Below, one piece after another: positions 31,374 to 39,554 of a DNA stretch of 64,000 nucleotides (position 1 is its first letter; each line of letters begins with the position of its first letter). This DNA is from CAZEJK01 sp964512045. Lineage in GTDB: Bacteria > Acidobacteriota > Thermoanaerobaculia > Thermoanaerobaculales > Sulfomarinibacteraceae. Both the position numbers and the translations under genes were made by a program. Location of the stretch: positions 24,489-88,488 of the forward strand of contig CAZEJK010000003.1 of the NCBI GenBank assembly GCA_964512045.1, written 5' to 3'. Under the pieces are notes generated by a model. The model was not told where the DNA came from. It did not search any database and saw only the letters and a program-made list of their open reading frames with translations.

Positions 31374-31931
31374 ATGGACGCGGGAATCACGCAGTCGACC
31401 GAAGAGTCGCTCATTCTGACCCTTCTCGATCTCGCCAACCACCTCACTCGGAATGGTGAGCGGATCGCTCAGCAGGAGGGCCTCACCGCTCAGCAGTGGC
31501 TCCTCCTGCTGCAGATTGCCGGTGATTCGAACTTTCCCAAGCTGGGCGCGACCCCGGAGCCCGGAGCGGCGGTGCTGGCGTCGAGCATTGCGACTGCCCG
31601 GGGGGTCTCGCGGCCGACAATCAGCGCACTGGTGAGCTCCCTCGTCCAGAAGGGCCTGGTGACACAGACCGAGGAGCCCGGTGATCGGCGGCAGAAGGCG
31701 TTGCGGGCCAGTCCAGCCGGTCTCGAAGCCCTGGCTCGCATCGAGCCGGCCAGACGCCGTGCCAATCAGGACCTCCTGGCCCGGTTCGAGCCTGCGGAGG
31801 TTGCAACCGTTCTGCGGATCATGCGCTCGTGTCTCGACGCTCTGTGGTGGGCGGGTCTGAGCGAGGCAGATCGACAACGCTTCGCTGATCACCCTTCCGA
31901 GGACGGCGCAACGGTGGCGGAGGGACGCTGA
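31374..31931 (+). CDS. MarR-family transcriptional regulator
   Basis: A 185-residue winged-helix regulator. The DNA-binding part includes LTAQQWLLLLQIAGDSNF, the recognition region ATARGVSRPTISALVSSLVQKGLVTQ and the wing TEEPGDRRQKALRASPAG; helices at both ends would form the dimer. A 10-to-15-residue segment (KLGATPEPGAAVLAS) lies between helices 2 and 3 and is longer than usual. It follows the Mo/Fe-S genes by 51 bases in the same direction, so it probably controls them in response to a phenolic or acidic ligand, as many MarR proteins do. The inverted repeat at 27441 and the similar palindromes across the island are candidate targets. Confidence 0.9.
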   Translation: MDAGITQSTEESLILTLLDLANHLTRNGERIAQQEGLTAQQWLLLLQIAGDSNFPKLGATPEPGAAVLASSIATARGVSRPTISALVSSLVQKGLVTQTEEPGDRRQKALRASPAGLEALARIEPARRRANQDLLARFEPAEVATVLRIMRSCLDALWWAGLSEADRQRFADHPSEDGATVAEGR

Positions 31932-32077
31932 GATGACGAGACAAGCTCGTGGACGCTTCTCGCGTGATGGTCCAACGAGCGCGAGAGCCAATGGACCCTG
32001 TTCAAGAAGCTGATGGAGCAGCGGCGCCGCGAGTCCCGGGAGCCGTGAGCACAGAGATCGAATGGAGGGAGTTACCG

Positions 32078-32881
32078 ATGTCTCGAGTTGCCTGTATCGT
32101 CGTCATGGGGTTAATGGTGGTGACCGGAGCGGCCTGGGCTGGTGGAGGTTTCGATGCGGAGCTGTTCGATCGCTGGCTTGAGGCGCGAGTCGGCAGCGGC
32201 GAGCCGGTCTACTGGTACTCCATCGGAAGCGTGTACACCTATCCGGAAGGTGAGATCGTCGCGACCATGGAGGGGTTCGACACGGCCCGTCTGGTCCGCG
32301 ATCCCGCCAAAGAAAGCACCGCGCATCAGCTGTCGCGCAAGATCTTCGTGTACCGCGACCCGGACACCAACGAGGTGCTGACCGAGTCCAACGGTATGCC
32401 GGTCCGGCAGATCATGTACCCGTACCAGTTCATTACCTACGAGCTCGACGGGGATCGTCTGGTCACATGGGTGGAGCAGGGCAGCGGCGCGCGGTTGACC
32501 AAGCTGGGGCCCTCGGACGAGATCACGGCGCGTCGGCTGGGCGACACAGCAGTGTTCTCCGCACCCCTGTTTTTGAACCTCGAGACCCCGCGGGGGCCGT
32601 ACCAGGCGTTCGAGCACTACGACTTCTTCATCCAGCCGGAGAAGGTCGATCAGCCGTATCAGCTGAGCTGGATCCGGTACGGCGACATGCCGCCGTTCCT
32701 CGGTGGGGGGAAAGCGATCATCCACCTGGTTGCCTGGCGGGTTGACAGCTTCGAGGCGCTGCCCGCGACCATCCGCGACTGGGTGAAGGAGAACGCCCCG
32801 CTCTGGCTGGCGCCGCCGAGGAGCATCGATGAGATCCGGGAGCTGCAGAGGCCAGCGGAGGAGTCGGTAGCACAGAACTGA
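32078..32881 (+). CDS. Exported DUF1838-like protein
   Basis: A 267-residue protein with signal peptide (RVACIVVMGLMVVTGAAWAGG). The mature part parallels the DUF1838 protein at 8925: LFDRWLEARVGSGEPVYWYSIGSVYTYPEGE, LVRDPAKESTAHQLSRKIFVYRDPDTNEVLTE and an aromatic middle (YQAFEHYDFFIQPEK). It is more distant from the core family. The ATG follows GGAGGGA. It lies in the same direction as the Mo enzyme and MarR genes and ends 70 bases before a convergent gene. Having two such proteins next to different enzyme operons suggests a ligand-handling role in the periplasm; the biochemical function is unknown. Confidence 0.8.
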   Translation: MSRVACIVVMGLMVVTGAAWAGGGFDAELFDRWLEARVGSGEPVYWYSIGSVYTYPEGEIVATMEGFDTARLVRDPAKESTAHQLSRKIFVYRDPDTNEVLTESNGMPVRQIMYPYQFITYELDGDRLVTWVEQGSGARLTKLGPSDEITARRLGDTAVFSAPLFLNLETPRGPYQAFEHYDFFIQPEKVDQPYQLSWIRYGDMPPFLGGGKAIIHLVAWRVDSFEALPATIRDWVKENAPLWLAPPRSIDEIRELQRPAEESVAQN

Positions 32882-32951
32882 GCGCTCTCGGGAGCCTGAT
32901 CATCACGTCGCGCGATCAGAGCGATCGCTCGATCAACCGCGAATGGCTTGG

Positions 32952-33683
32952 TCAGATCTGCAGAGCAGCGTTGAAGCCGCCGTGGATGGCACCGGCGATG
33001 GTCCCGGTGCTGTCCTCGGCGCAATCGCCAACCGTCAGAAAACGGATGCCGCGGTCCGTTAGCTTGTCGATGAGGACGGCGTTGCGACGGGTGCCGACAG
33101 CGCTGACGACGGTGTCACAGCGAAGCTCGTGACGAGTGGCCGAGCCTTCGGCCGTCACCACTACCGAGCCCGGTCGCACCTCCACGAGGGTGTGCTCCGT
33201 GAGTATCGTCACCTCGTGATGAGCCAGCTGCCGCTTAAGAAACGGTCGCATCGTCGGTGACTCGTCCTCGGCGATCCGGCTGGCATACTCGGTCATCTCG
33301 ATGTGGAGCCTGCGGAGAGCAGCCTCCTTCCCTTCGGCTTTGGCGATCGCTGCAATCTCGGTCGTATCGTACTCTTGATGAAAGAGCTGAGCGGCGATCC
33401 GCGCCCCGTATGCATGAACATCGGCTGTGAGCTCTCGCAGCGGAGGGATGAACCGGTCGTCGAACACGAACGGAGTGGGGGCGAGGCTTGGTTGGATTGA
33501 GAGATCGCCGAGCACGATGAGGCTGGCCCCGCCGCGCGCGATGCGTCCGTAAAACGCCCTCGAACGCTCAGAGATCAGTCCATCCTGCTCATAGCCGGTG
33601 GTCATCGGGGCGAACACGATCCGGTTGCGCAGGGTGACGTGTCCGATCTGGATCGGATCGAACAGCACTGCGGTGTCCATCAT
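32952..33683 (-). pseudogene. Old Yellow Enzyme family gene with a large internal deletion
   Basis: The 243-residue frame joins two separate parts of an NADH:flavin oxidoreductase of the 2-enoate-reductase type (usually about 650 residues). Residues 1-140 are the start of the FMN barrel (LFDPIQIGHVTLRNRIVFAPMTTGYEQDG, RIARGGASLIVLGD, ARIAAQLFHQEYD). Residues about 145-243 are the end of the NAD(P)-binding domain (EVTILTEHTLVEVRPGSV, ELRCDTVVSAVGTRRNA, RFLTVGDCAEDSTGTIAGAIHGGFNAALQI). The rest of the barrel, the active-site residues and the Cys-rich Fe-S motif are missing, in frame. It is last in the operon with FAD oxidase and CpcT-like genes. It is probably non-functional unless the short form has gained another role. 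Confidence 0.75.
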
Positions 33684-33735
33684 CGGTACCCTTGCCTTGT
33701 CGAGTCCACAGAGCCCCCCGGGCAGGCACCAGGGG

Positions 33736-34728
33736 TCAGTGTCGGCGTGACTCGGGATCCGGGGTTCGTTGGCAGTCGACCTGCAGCCAACTGAGCTGGA
33801 GTGCAATCCGAGTGGCATCGAGTGACGACCAGGTCGACGCCAGGGGCGGTGCGCTCTCGCTCTGGTGGACAGCGAGCTCGAGACGATCCGGTCGGTGACG
33901 GGGTTCCGAGGCGGTCTGGCTGAGCCTGAGTGTGTATGTTCCCGGCTTCTCATCATCTGCCGTCACGGTGGCTGATCCGCCTTGATCGTGGACAACGAGC
34001 TGTTCCCCGGGCTCCCAGCTACTTCCATCGCCGTTGGCAGAGAGCTGGACCTGGCAGGTGAACGGATGGGTCCGGCGGAGCTGGAACGGGATGCCGGCGT
34101 GCGCGTCGAACAGCGGCTTCCCGTCTTCGGTGGAGCCGGCCTCGCGGTGCCACATCTCGCTCTGTGCCAGGAGCATCTCGGCAACGATGATGAGGGTGTT
34201 CCCGGAGCGTGGGGAGACGACCTCGCACGCTCCGCGCGGGATCTTCCCTCGAAACTGGTCGATCTCGCGCCGCCAGAGGATCTCACAGCCGGCCGGGTAG
34301 GCTCGCAAGGTGGCCGGATCGAGTGACTGCAGGCGTGATGGGTTGCGGTGCGCGTCAACCCAGAGCTCACCGTCGGAGAAGGCGAAGAACCGCTGCCGGA
34401 TCACACCGTGCTCCGCGTCGGCCTCGAGGACGTGAAGGCGCTGGCGCACAACGTCGCCCGATGGACCTTCCGCGTTGATCTGAGCGTAGTAGACATGGTC
34501 ACCGAGCTGGGGTGCGGCCACCTGCCGGACCGTGTGGTGGTGCCAGGGATGGCCATCCGGGACTTCGCCATCGCCGGGATCACCGCGCTCGAGGTGCACC
34601 TGATAGCCGTTATTGAACTCACCTTCGAACAGCTCGCGAAACAACCGAAAGTCGTCTTCGATCGGTGACTCGGCCAGCGTTGTGCAGGGGACGAGAATCA
34701 TCAGCAGGGCCAGAATCGATCGGGACAC
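33736..34728 (-). CDS. Exported CpcT/CpeT-like protein with C-terminal HDQGG module
   Basis: A 330-residue protein starting at GTG (GGAGG just upstream) with a signal peptide (SILALLMILVPCTTLAES). Residues about 25 to 215 resemble the CpcT/CpeT beta-barrel (LFRELFEGEFNNGYQVHLER, HVYYAQINAEGPSGDVVRQRLHVL, LRAYPAGCEILWRR), known in cyanobacteria as bilin lyases but found in many bacteria without bilins. Residues about 245 to 320 repeat the module of the small protein at 6675 (LVVHDQGGSATVTADDEKPG, LELAVHQS, LSWLQVDC). The gene lies between the FAD oxidase and the truncated Old Yellow Enzyme. The barrel could hold a hydrophobic or cyclic ligand; a chromophore-lyase function here is not supported by context. 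Confidence 0.78.
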   Translation of the reverse strand: MSRSILALLMILVPCTTLAESPIEDDFRLFRELFEGEFNNGYQVHLERGDPGDGEVPDGHPWHHHTVRQVAAPQLGDHVYYAQINAEGPSGDVVRQRLHVLEADAEHGVIRQRFFAFSDGELWVDAHRNPSRLQSLDPATLRAYPAGCEILWRREIDQFRGKIPRGACEVVSPRSGNTLIIVAEMLLAQSEMWHREAGSTEDGKPLFDAHAGIPFQLRRTHPFTCQVQLSANGDGSSWEPGEQLVVHDQGGSATVTADDEKPGTYTLRLSQTASEPRHRPDRLELAVHQSESAPPLASTWSSLDATRIALQLSWLQVDCQRTPDPESRRH

Positions 34729-34745
34729 GAGACCTCCTCACTGCC

Positions 34746-36317
34746 TCACTCGAGACCGAGGCACTTGGGGTTCATCAGGCGCTTGGGATCGACTGCGGAC
34801 TTGATCGCCTCCAGCAGCTGCCAGGTGTTCGCGTCGCGATGAGCCCGGTACGGGTAGGTCTTGCCGATCTGCAGGTGCACCGCGCCGCACCCGCTCATGA
34901 GCTCGATGAACTTCGTGCGCAGCGTTGCCACCAACGCATCGGTCTCCGGGTTGCGCTCGAACGTCTTCAGCTTTGCGATATAGCTCGGTTCGAGCACGCG
35001 ATCGTAGTACAACGGTCGTGGTCCGGGCCAGTAGAACACGGGCTCGATTACGAAACCGTTGTTGGCCACGGTGGACAGGAGGAACCCCACCACGACGCCG
35101 CATCTGTCCATCTCCTCCCGATGACTTTCGAACAGGGCGCCGACACGCTCATAGGTCTTCGCAGCATCGGACACGGGAACGATGCCGTGCACCGGTGCCC
35201 AGCGCTCTCCCTGGGGACCGATCGCACTCGTCATCGGCATGAACGGGTCGGCGTGGAGGACCTTCGGCAGGCTGTTCTCGACCTCGCGGCCGTGGCTGCA
35301 GATTCGCTGCAGCTCGGCGAGCTTGCGGTCAGCCTCGGGCTCGTCCTCGGCCTCGATGGCGAAGTGCGCCGAGTGGCCGTGCTCTTCAAGAAACCCGCGA
35401 CCTGCAGCCACCACCTTGGCGGCCTCTTTGAGACCGCTGCCCAGCTTGCCGGCGGCGGTAACAACCCCCTTCAAGGCCTTCATGTCCTGGGCAAGGCTCG
35501 TCCGCTTCATCCGCTGTTGCTGCAGGATCGGGTCCATGCCGAAGACCATGCTGGCGAGGCGGCTGCGTGCAATCTCGGCCATGGCTTCGGCGATCTCGCG
35601 GTGCTCGGAGAAGCTGTAGGAGACGTAGCGGGCAGCGGGCGGCGTGCGGTGCAAGCGGAGCACAGCCCGGACCTTGACACCGAAGGCGCCACCGTCACCC
35701 AGAAAGAGACCGGTCACATCAGGTCCGTAGTGCCGGAAGAACGGCTTGCCGCCATTGGTGGATCCCGAGCCGGTTGGTACCAACGAACCGTCTGCGAGCA
35801 CGACCTCGAGCCCGAGCACAGACTCCGAGGAGGCGCCATGCAGCGCGGAGCCGAGGAGAACCGAGTTCTGGGACAGGCTGCCTCCAATGGTTGCTGTTCC
35901 ACCGGATAGTGGTCCCCAGAACGGCGGCCGCACACCGTGTGGCTTCAGCGTCTCGTGCAGCTTCTTCCAGGTGCATCCGACCTCGACAACGACGTACATG
36001 TCATTGGCGTTGATCTCCACCACCTGGTCGAGGCGAGCGGTGTCGATCACCACGGAGCTCGCCCGCTCCGGGAGCAAGCCGGCAGTGTACGATGTCGCTC
36101 CCCCACGCCCGATGACCGAGTAGCCCGCGGCGGTCGAGGCGCGGACCACCGCGGTAACCTCCTCACGGCTCGCCGGGCGCACGACGACGGCTGCCGGTGT
36201 GTCTGCGGCGCTGTAGATATCTTGGGAGTAGAAGGCGCGGTCCTCATCTCCGGTGAGGACATGGGACTCGCCGACGGTGTCGACGAGTGAGCGGAGAAGC
36301 GTGGGTTCAATGGTCAT
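34746..36317 (-). CDS. FAD-linked oxidase (vanillyl-alcohol-oxidase/GlcD group)
   Basis: A 523-residue flavoprotein. The PCMH-type FAD-binding domain spans residues about 40 to 225 (PAAVVVRPASREEVTAVVRAST, VIGRGGATSYTAGLLPE, GTATIGGSLSQNSVLLGSALHG) and the FAD-oxidase C domain follows to AVDPKRLMNPKCLGLE. It resembles cresol-methylhydroxylase-like and lactate-type oxidases, which oxidise phenolic side chains or 2-hydroxyacids. No His or Cys covalent FAD anchor can be pinned down. The ATG at 36317 has GGAGG eight bases upstream. It heads the operon with the CpcT-like protein. A GGTACTAT/ATAGTACC palindrome lies about 115 bases upstream. Confidence 0.9.
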   Translation of the reverse strand: MTIEPTLLRSLVDTVGESHVLTGDEDRAFYSQDIYSAADTPAAVVVRPASREEVTAVVRASTAAGYSVIGRGGATSYTAGLLPERASSVVIDTARLDQVVEINANDMYVVVEVGCTWKKLHETLKPHGVRPPFWGPLSGGTATIGGSLSQNSVLLGSALHGASSESVLGLEVVLADGSLVPTGSGSTNGGKPFFRHYGPDVTGLFLGDGGAFGVKVRAVLRLHRTPPAARYVSYSFSEHREIAEAMAEIARSRLASMVFGMDPILQQQRMKRTSLAQDMKALKGVVTAAGKLGSGLKEAAKVVAAGRGFLEEHGHSAHFAIEAEDEPEADRKLAELQRICSHGREVENSLPKVLHADPFMPMTSAIGPQGERWAPVHGIVPVSDAAKTYERVGALFESHREEMDRCGVVVGFLLSTVANNGFVIEPVFYWPGPRPLYYDRVLEPSYIAKLKTFERNPETDALVATLRTKFIELMSGCGAVHLQIGKTYPYRAHRDANTWQLLEAIKSAVDPKRLMNPKCLGLE

Positions 36318-36430
36318 CTCGACGGCCTCCGTGATGTGGTTTTCCCCGGGATGGCAGCTCACCGTGAGGTCGGGCGGTGGCGTCCGACACGCCGCTGTGC
36401 GCCGATGCCGGGTGTGGGGTCTACTTGTTT

Positions 36431-36456
36431 GGTACTATCATCAGAACAATAGTACC
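36431..36456. promoter_or_regulatory. Near-perfect 26-bp operator palindrome (GGTACTAT...ATAGTACC)
   Basis: Eight-base arms GGTACTAT and ATAGTACC flank CATCAGAACA. The right half contains GAACAATAGTACC. The element at 45266 has the same length, ends (GGTAC/GTACC) and TATTGT core. It lies in the promoter region of the FAD-oxidase operon. Confidence 0.65.
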
Positions 36457-36610
36457 ATTTCCCGCAGAGCTGGCAAGTTGGGAGAGCGGCGCGGCGTTGT
36501 GAAGACCGAGAGAGTGGTTTGACCGACACGGATGATCGGGGGCTGCCGATGAACGGTTCGAAGAGAGAGGGCTTCGGTCTGGTGCATCGCATCGCGGTGG
36601 CTTCCTCTGA

Positions 36611-36757
36611 GTGGCATCGCCAGCGGCGCTGCTGTTCGGGCTCTGGCTGGCGCCGCTCCCGCTGGTTGCGCTCGGGTACGCGTTGACGTTCGGACGGCAC
36701 GATCTGGACGACGGTGAGCTGCAGCGTCTCGAGTCCCTCCGCCAAGGAGAGGAGTGA
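36611..36757 (+). CDS. Small single-helix membrane peptide (possible gene remnant)
   Basis: A 48-codon frame from GTG gives VASPAALLFGLWLAPLPLVALG, one transmembrane helix, then GRHDLDDGELQRLESLRQGEE. The residue choice looks like real coding sequence. The stop is directly followed by ATG of a 32-codon frame (36758-36856) with GGAGAGGAG before it. This is a gene order like that of small-plus-large transporter subunits, but the second frame stops after 32 codons. Both may be remnants of a lost transporter pair. No family is recognised. Confidence 0.35.
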   Translation: MASPAALLFGLWLAPLPLVALGYALTFGRHDLDDGELQRLESLRQGEE

Positions 36758-36885
36758 ATGCCGAGCCTGGCGAACCCGGTCGTGGTGCGGGTGTCCGGTG
36801 GTCGCGGGCGGGCCGGGCATGTGGACGAGGACATCGCGCTCATCATGGAGATGTAGAGCGGACGGCTGCTACTGCGTTACCGACG

Positions 36886-36920
36886 CAAAAAGCGGCCACC
36901 GTTCGCCGAACGGTGGCCGC
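36886..36920 (-). terminator. Rho-independent terminator of the second TonB receptor
   Basis: The stem GCGGCCACCGTTC / GAACGGTGGCCGC with a three-base loop is followed on the minus strand by TTTTTG, 25 bases after the receptor stop. Confidence 0.9.
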
Positions 36921-36944
36921 CTGGTTCACGACAGAAGTGTCAGA

Positions 36945-39320
36945 TCAGAATCGGTAGCGCGCGGTGACGCCAAACTCCCGAGGAGTTGGTAGACCTGCCC
37001 AGAACGCCTGACCCAACGTGTTGAAATCGGTGAACCGGCGGATCGCCATGAAGGTATCGTCGTCGGTCACGTTGTTGACGAACACGCTGAGGTCCCAGAA
37101 GTCGTTCCGGATTCCGGTGCGGAGGTTGACCCGCGTGCTGTCGCCGGTCTCCGCCAGGTTGATGACCCAGGTGTACGAGGAGCCGATGAACTTCGTATCT
37201 GCGCGAGCGTAGAGGTCCCAGGTTGCCCAGGCGGGGTAGTCGAACCCGAGACCCAGAGTGGCGGAGTGCTTCGGGCTTTGGGGCTGTGTCTGCCCGGAGG
37301 CGTCGCGGTCACCGAACACGGCCTCCATGTTGGCGTCCTCGAACACCTCGTAGGTGGCATCGTTGTAGTTGTACGTGAGGAGTAGATCGAAGTGGTCAGC
37401 GAAGCGGCCGCTGAAGAAGACCTCGAAGCCCTTGATCTCGCTCTCGCCTGCGGTGGCGTCATAGTCGATCTGGAACTCGTCCTCGTCGGGGACGTAGACG
37501 CCATCGCCGTTCGTATCGACGCCCTGGGCGAAGTTGCGGAAGCCCTGGTCGGTCCAGTCCATGTAGTAGGCGGCGATGTTCAGCGAGTGGCCTGCGCCGA
37601 ACACCTTCTTCCAGCCGATCTCGTAGGTCATGACCTCCTCTTCGGGGATCTCGAGCCCGGCGCCGTACTCCTCCTCGAACGCTTCGATAGAGGACTCCGC
37701 CATGTCCGCCATGTCGGTGTTGAACCCGCCTGGCTTCGTTCCCTTGGCGATGTTCACGTAGAACGTTGAGCTATCGGTCGGCTTGTAGTCGAGAATGAGC
37801 CGCGGAGTGAAGCTGTCGAACTCCGCTTGCAGCTCGTTCAGTGAGCCGTCGCCGTCGCCAACGACCTCTCCGAAGTCGAGCTCCTCTCGGGCAGCACGAG
37901 CCTCGACGCTGACCGCGAGCTGCGGGTTGATGTAGTAGGTGAACGATCCGAAGATCGCGGTGTTGTCGATCAGCCGTCTCGGAGACGATGTGAGATCGAA
38001 GTAGCCGCGGATCGGGGGCCAGCCAAAGAAGGCCCAGCCCGGGATCGAGCCGAAGATCAGCCAGTCCGTCGACGCGACGCCGAAACCGTTGCCAAGATCC
38101 TCGTACTTGGCGTCAAGGTAGTAGGCGCCCACCATCCAGTCGAACGACTCACCGGACCCCGTGAGCCGCAGCTCTTCGGAGAGCAGCGTGTCCTTGTTCT
38201 CGTAGCTCCACAGGAGCGTTCCCGTTCCTGTGAACTCGTCCATATTGTGGACCTCTTCCTGAATGTAGCCGGTTTGCGAGGTCAGGTTCAGCTCACCGAT
38301 CATGACGTCGACGTTGAGGCTTGCCATCTTGAAGGTGCGCTCGACGCCATAGTCGTCCTTGGTCCAGTTCGAGCCCGGGATACTCGTGTCGACGGTGGTA
38401 TTGAAACCGAGCGGGTTGGCGAGGTCGGGGTCGAGCTCGCCGCAGAAGTATCGAGAGGTTCCGCCGAACGGTCCGCAGTTGAGAACCGTGGAGGGAAAGA
38501 ACGCGATGGCTGCGGGACCGTCATCGTCCTCGGACCAGTAGCCACGCAGCGTGATGTTGGCACTGTCGGTCGGCCTGAACTCGAACGAGGTGGAGAAGCT
38601 ACTCGTGGACTGTCCTCCCAGAGTCTCCCCGCCCGGGTAGTTGTTGTTGTAGCCTCCATCGTAGTCGTAGTAGCGTCCGAAGACACGGAACGAGATCGTC
38701 TCAGACAGCGGACCACTGACGCCTGCGTCGAGGTCCTGACGACCGTTCTCCGCAACGGTGGCGTTCACGTCACCCTGCCACTCGAAGGTCGGCTTCTTGG
38801 TAATCAAGTTGATGGCGCCGCCGAAGGTGGCACGACCGAAGAACGCGCTCTGAGGCCCCTTGACGACCTCGGTCCGCTCGATGTCAGCGAGCGTGATCGA
38901 CTGGACGCTGCCCGGAAGGTAGATTCCGTCCACAAATGACGATGCGTTCTGCCGAAACCGGCTGAGTGTTCCGACCGACATCCCGCGGAACCTGAGCCCG
39001 GGATCGTCACGGATTCCCTGGTAGTTGCTGATGTGGAGTCCGGGAGTGGCATCTGCGAGATCCTCCGTGGACATGAGCCCGAGCTGCGCCATCTCCTCGG
39101 AGGTGTAGGCCCGGATCGTCAGAGGAACGTCGGTCAGCTTCTCCTCCGTCTTGCGGGCGGTGACCGTGATCTCCTCGATCTTCGCGCGGGCGCTGTCTCG
39201 ACTTTGGACTTGAGCGGCCTGCTCCTCCTCGGGCTCGGTGGTCTCCTGAGCTCCGACGGGCGCCACCAATACGAGCGCTCCAATGACACACAACGTTGCC
39301 TTCCATCTCGTCCTGGTCAC
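36945..39320 (-). CDS. TonB-dependent outer-membrane receptor
   Basis: A 791-residue receptor starting at GTG (GGAGG six bases before). Signal peptide ATLCVIGALVLVAPVGAQE; TonB-box-like segment IEEITVTARKTEEKL; plug with VPLTIRAYTSEEMAQLGL, LRFRGMSVGTLSRFRQNASSFVDG and IERTEVVKGPQSAFFGRATFGGAINLIT; barrel ending in REFGVTARYRF. There is no N-terminal extension beyond the TonB box, unlike the receptor at 14814. The ligand is unknown but the divergent neighbour is an aldehyde dehydrogenase and the intergenic region has a perfect 14-base palindrome. It probably imports an organic substrate using the ExbBD-TonB complex. Confidence 0.94.
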   Translation of the reverse strand: MTRTRWKATLCVIGALVLVAPVGAQETTEPEEEQAAQVQSRDSARAKIEEITVTARKTEEKLTDVPLTIRAYTSEEMAQLGLMSTEDLADATPGLHISNYQGIRDDPGLRFRGMSVGTLSRFRQNASSFVDGIYLPGSVQSITLADIERTEVVKGPQSAFFGRATFGGAINLITKKPTFEWQGDVNATVAENGRQDLDAGVSGPLSETISFRVFGRYYDYDGGYNNNYPGGETLGGQSTSSFSTSFEFRPTDSANITLRGYWSEDDDGPAAIAFFPSTVLNCGPFGGTSRYFCGELDPDLANPLGFNTTVDTSIPGSNWTKDDYGVERTFKMASLNVDVMIGELNLTSQTGYIQEEVHNMDEFTGTGTLLWSYENKDTLLSEELRLTGSGESFDWMVGAYYLDAKYEDLGNGFGVASTDWLIFGSIPGWAFFGWPPIRGYFDLTSSPRRLIDNTAIFGSFTYYINPQLAVSVEARAAREELDFGEVVGDGDGSLNELQAEFDSFTPRLILDYKPTDSSTFYVNIAKGTKPGGFNTDMADMAESSIEAFEEEYGAGLEIPEEEVMTYEIGWKKVFGAGHSLNIAAYYMDWTDQGFRNFAQGVDTNGDGVYVPDEDEFQIDYDATAGESEIKGFEVFFSGRFADHFDLLLTYNYNDATYEVFEDANMEAVFGDRDASGQTQPQSPKHSATLGLGFDYPAWATWDLYARADTKFIGSSYTWVINLAETGDSTRVNLRTGIRNDFWDLSVFVNNVTDDDTFMAIRRFTDFNTLGQAFWAGLPTPREFGVTARYRF

Positions 39321-39468
39321 CTGTCCCCTCCTCTCGTCTTTGTGCCGGCAGCACAGGTTGGATGGCGCCCGTGCCGCGCGGCGTGATCCGAACAACGGTT
39401 GCTGTGCAACCCGCTTTCGGAAACGCCCCGTGGTCTTTGCGCCATGACTCGGTTCACCCAATAGGTTT

Positions 39469-39482
39469 GATTGTCCGGACAA
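39469..39482. promoter_or_regulatory. Perfect 14-bp palindrome ATTGTCCGGACAAT
   Basis: It lies between the divergent TonB receptor (39320) and aldehyde dehydrogenase (39555) genes. The half GGACAAT matches the end of the ACAATAGGACAAT element at 45519-45534, suggesting the same regulator. Confidence 0.6.
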
Positions 39483-39554
39483 TATGTTATTCTGACTTTG
39501 GTACCATGTCAAGAACGCCTTCGCATATCGATCCCGAGCTCTGGAGGTCAGCAG

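Noticed and set aside
31933..32042. Short frames between the MarR and DUF1838 genes (including WTLFKKLMEQRRRESREP)
   Set aside because: The plausible frame has a stop just upstream and no start; it is too short to call a gene and may be the tail of a frameshifted small gene.
33736..34728. Phycobilin lyase function for the CpcT-like gene
   Set aside because: No phycobiliprotein or bilin synthesis gene is present; the protein is exported and linked to an FAD oxidase, so only fold similarity is claimed.
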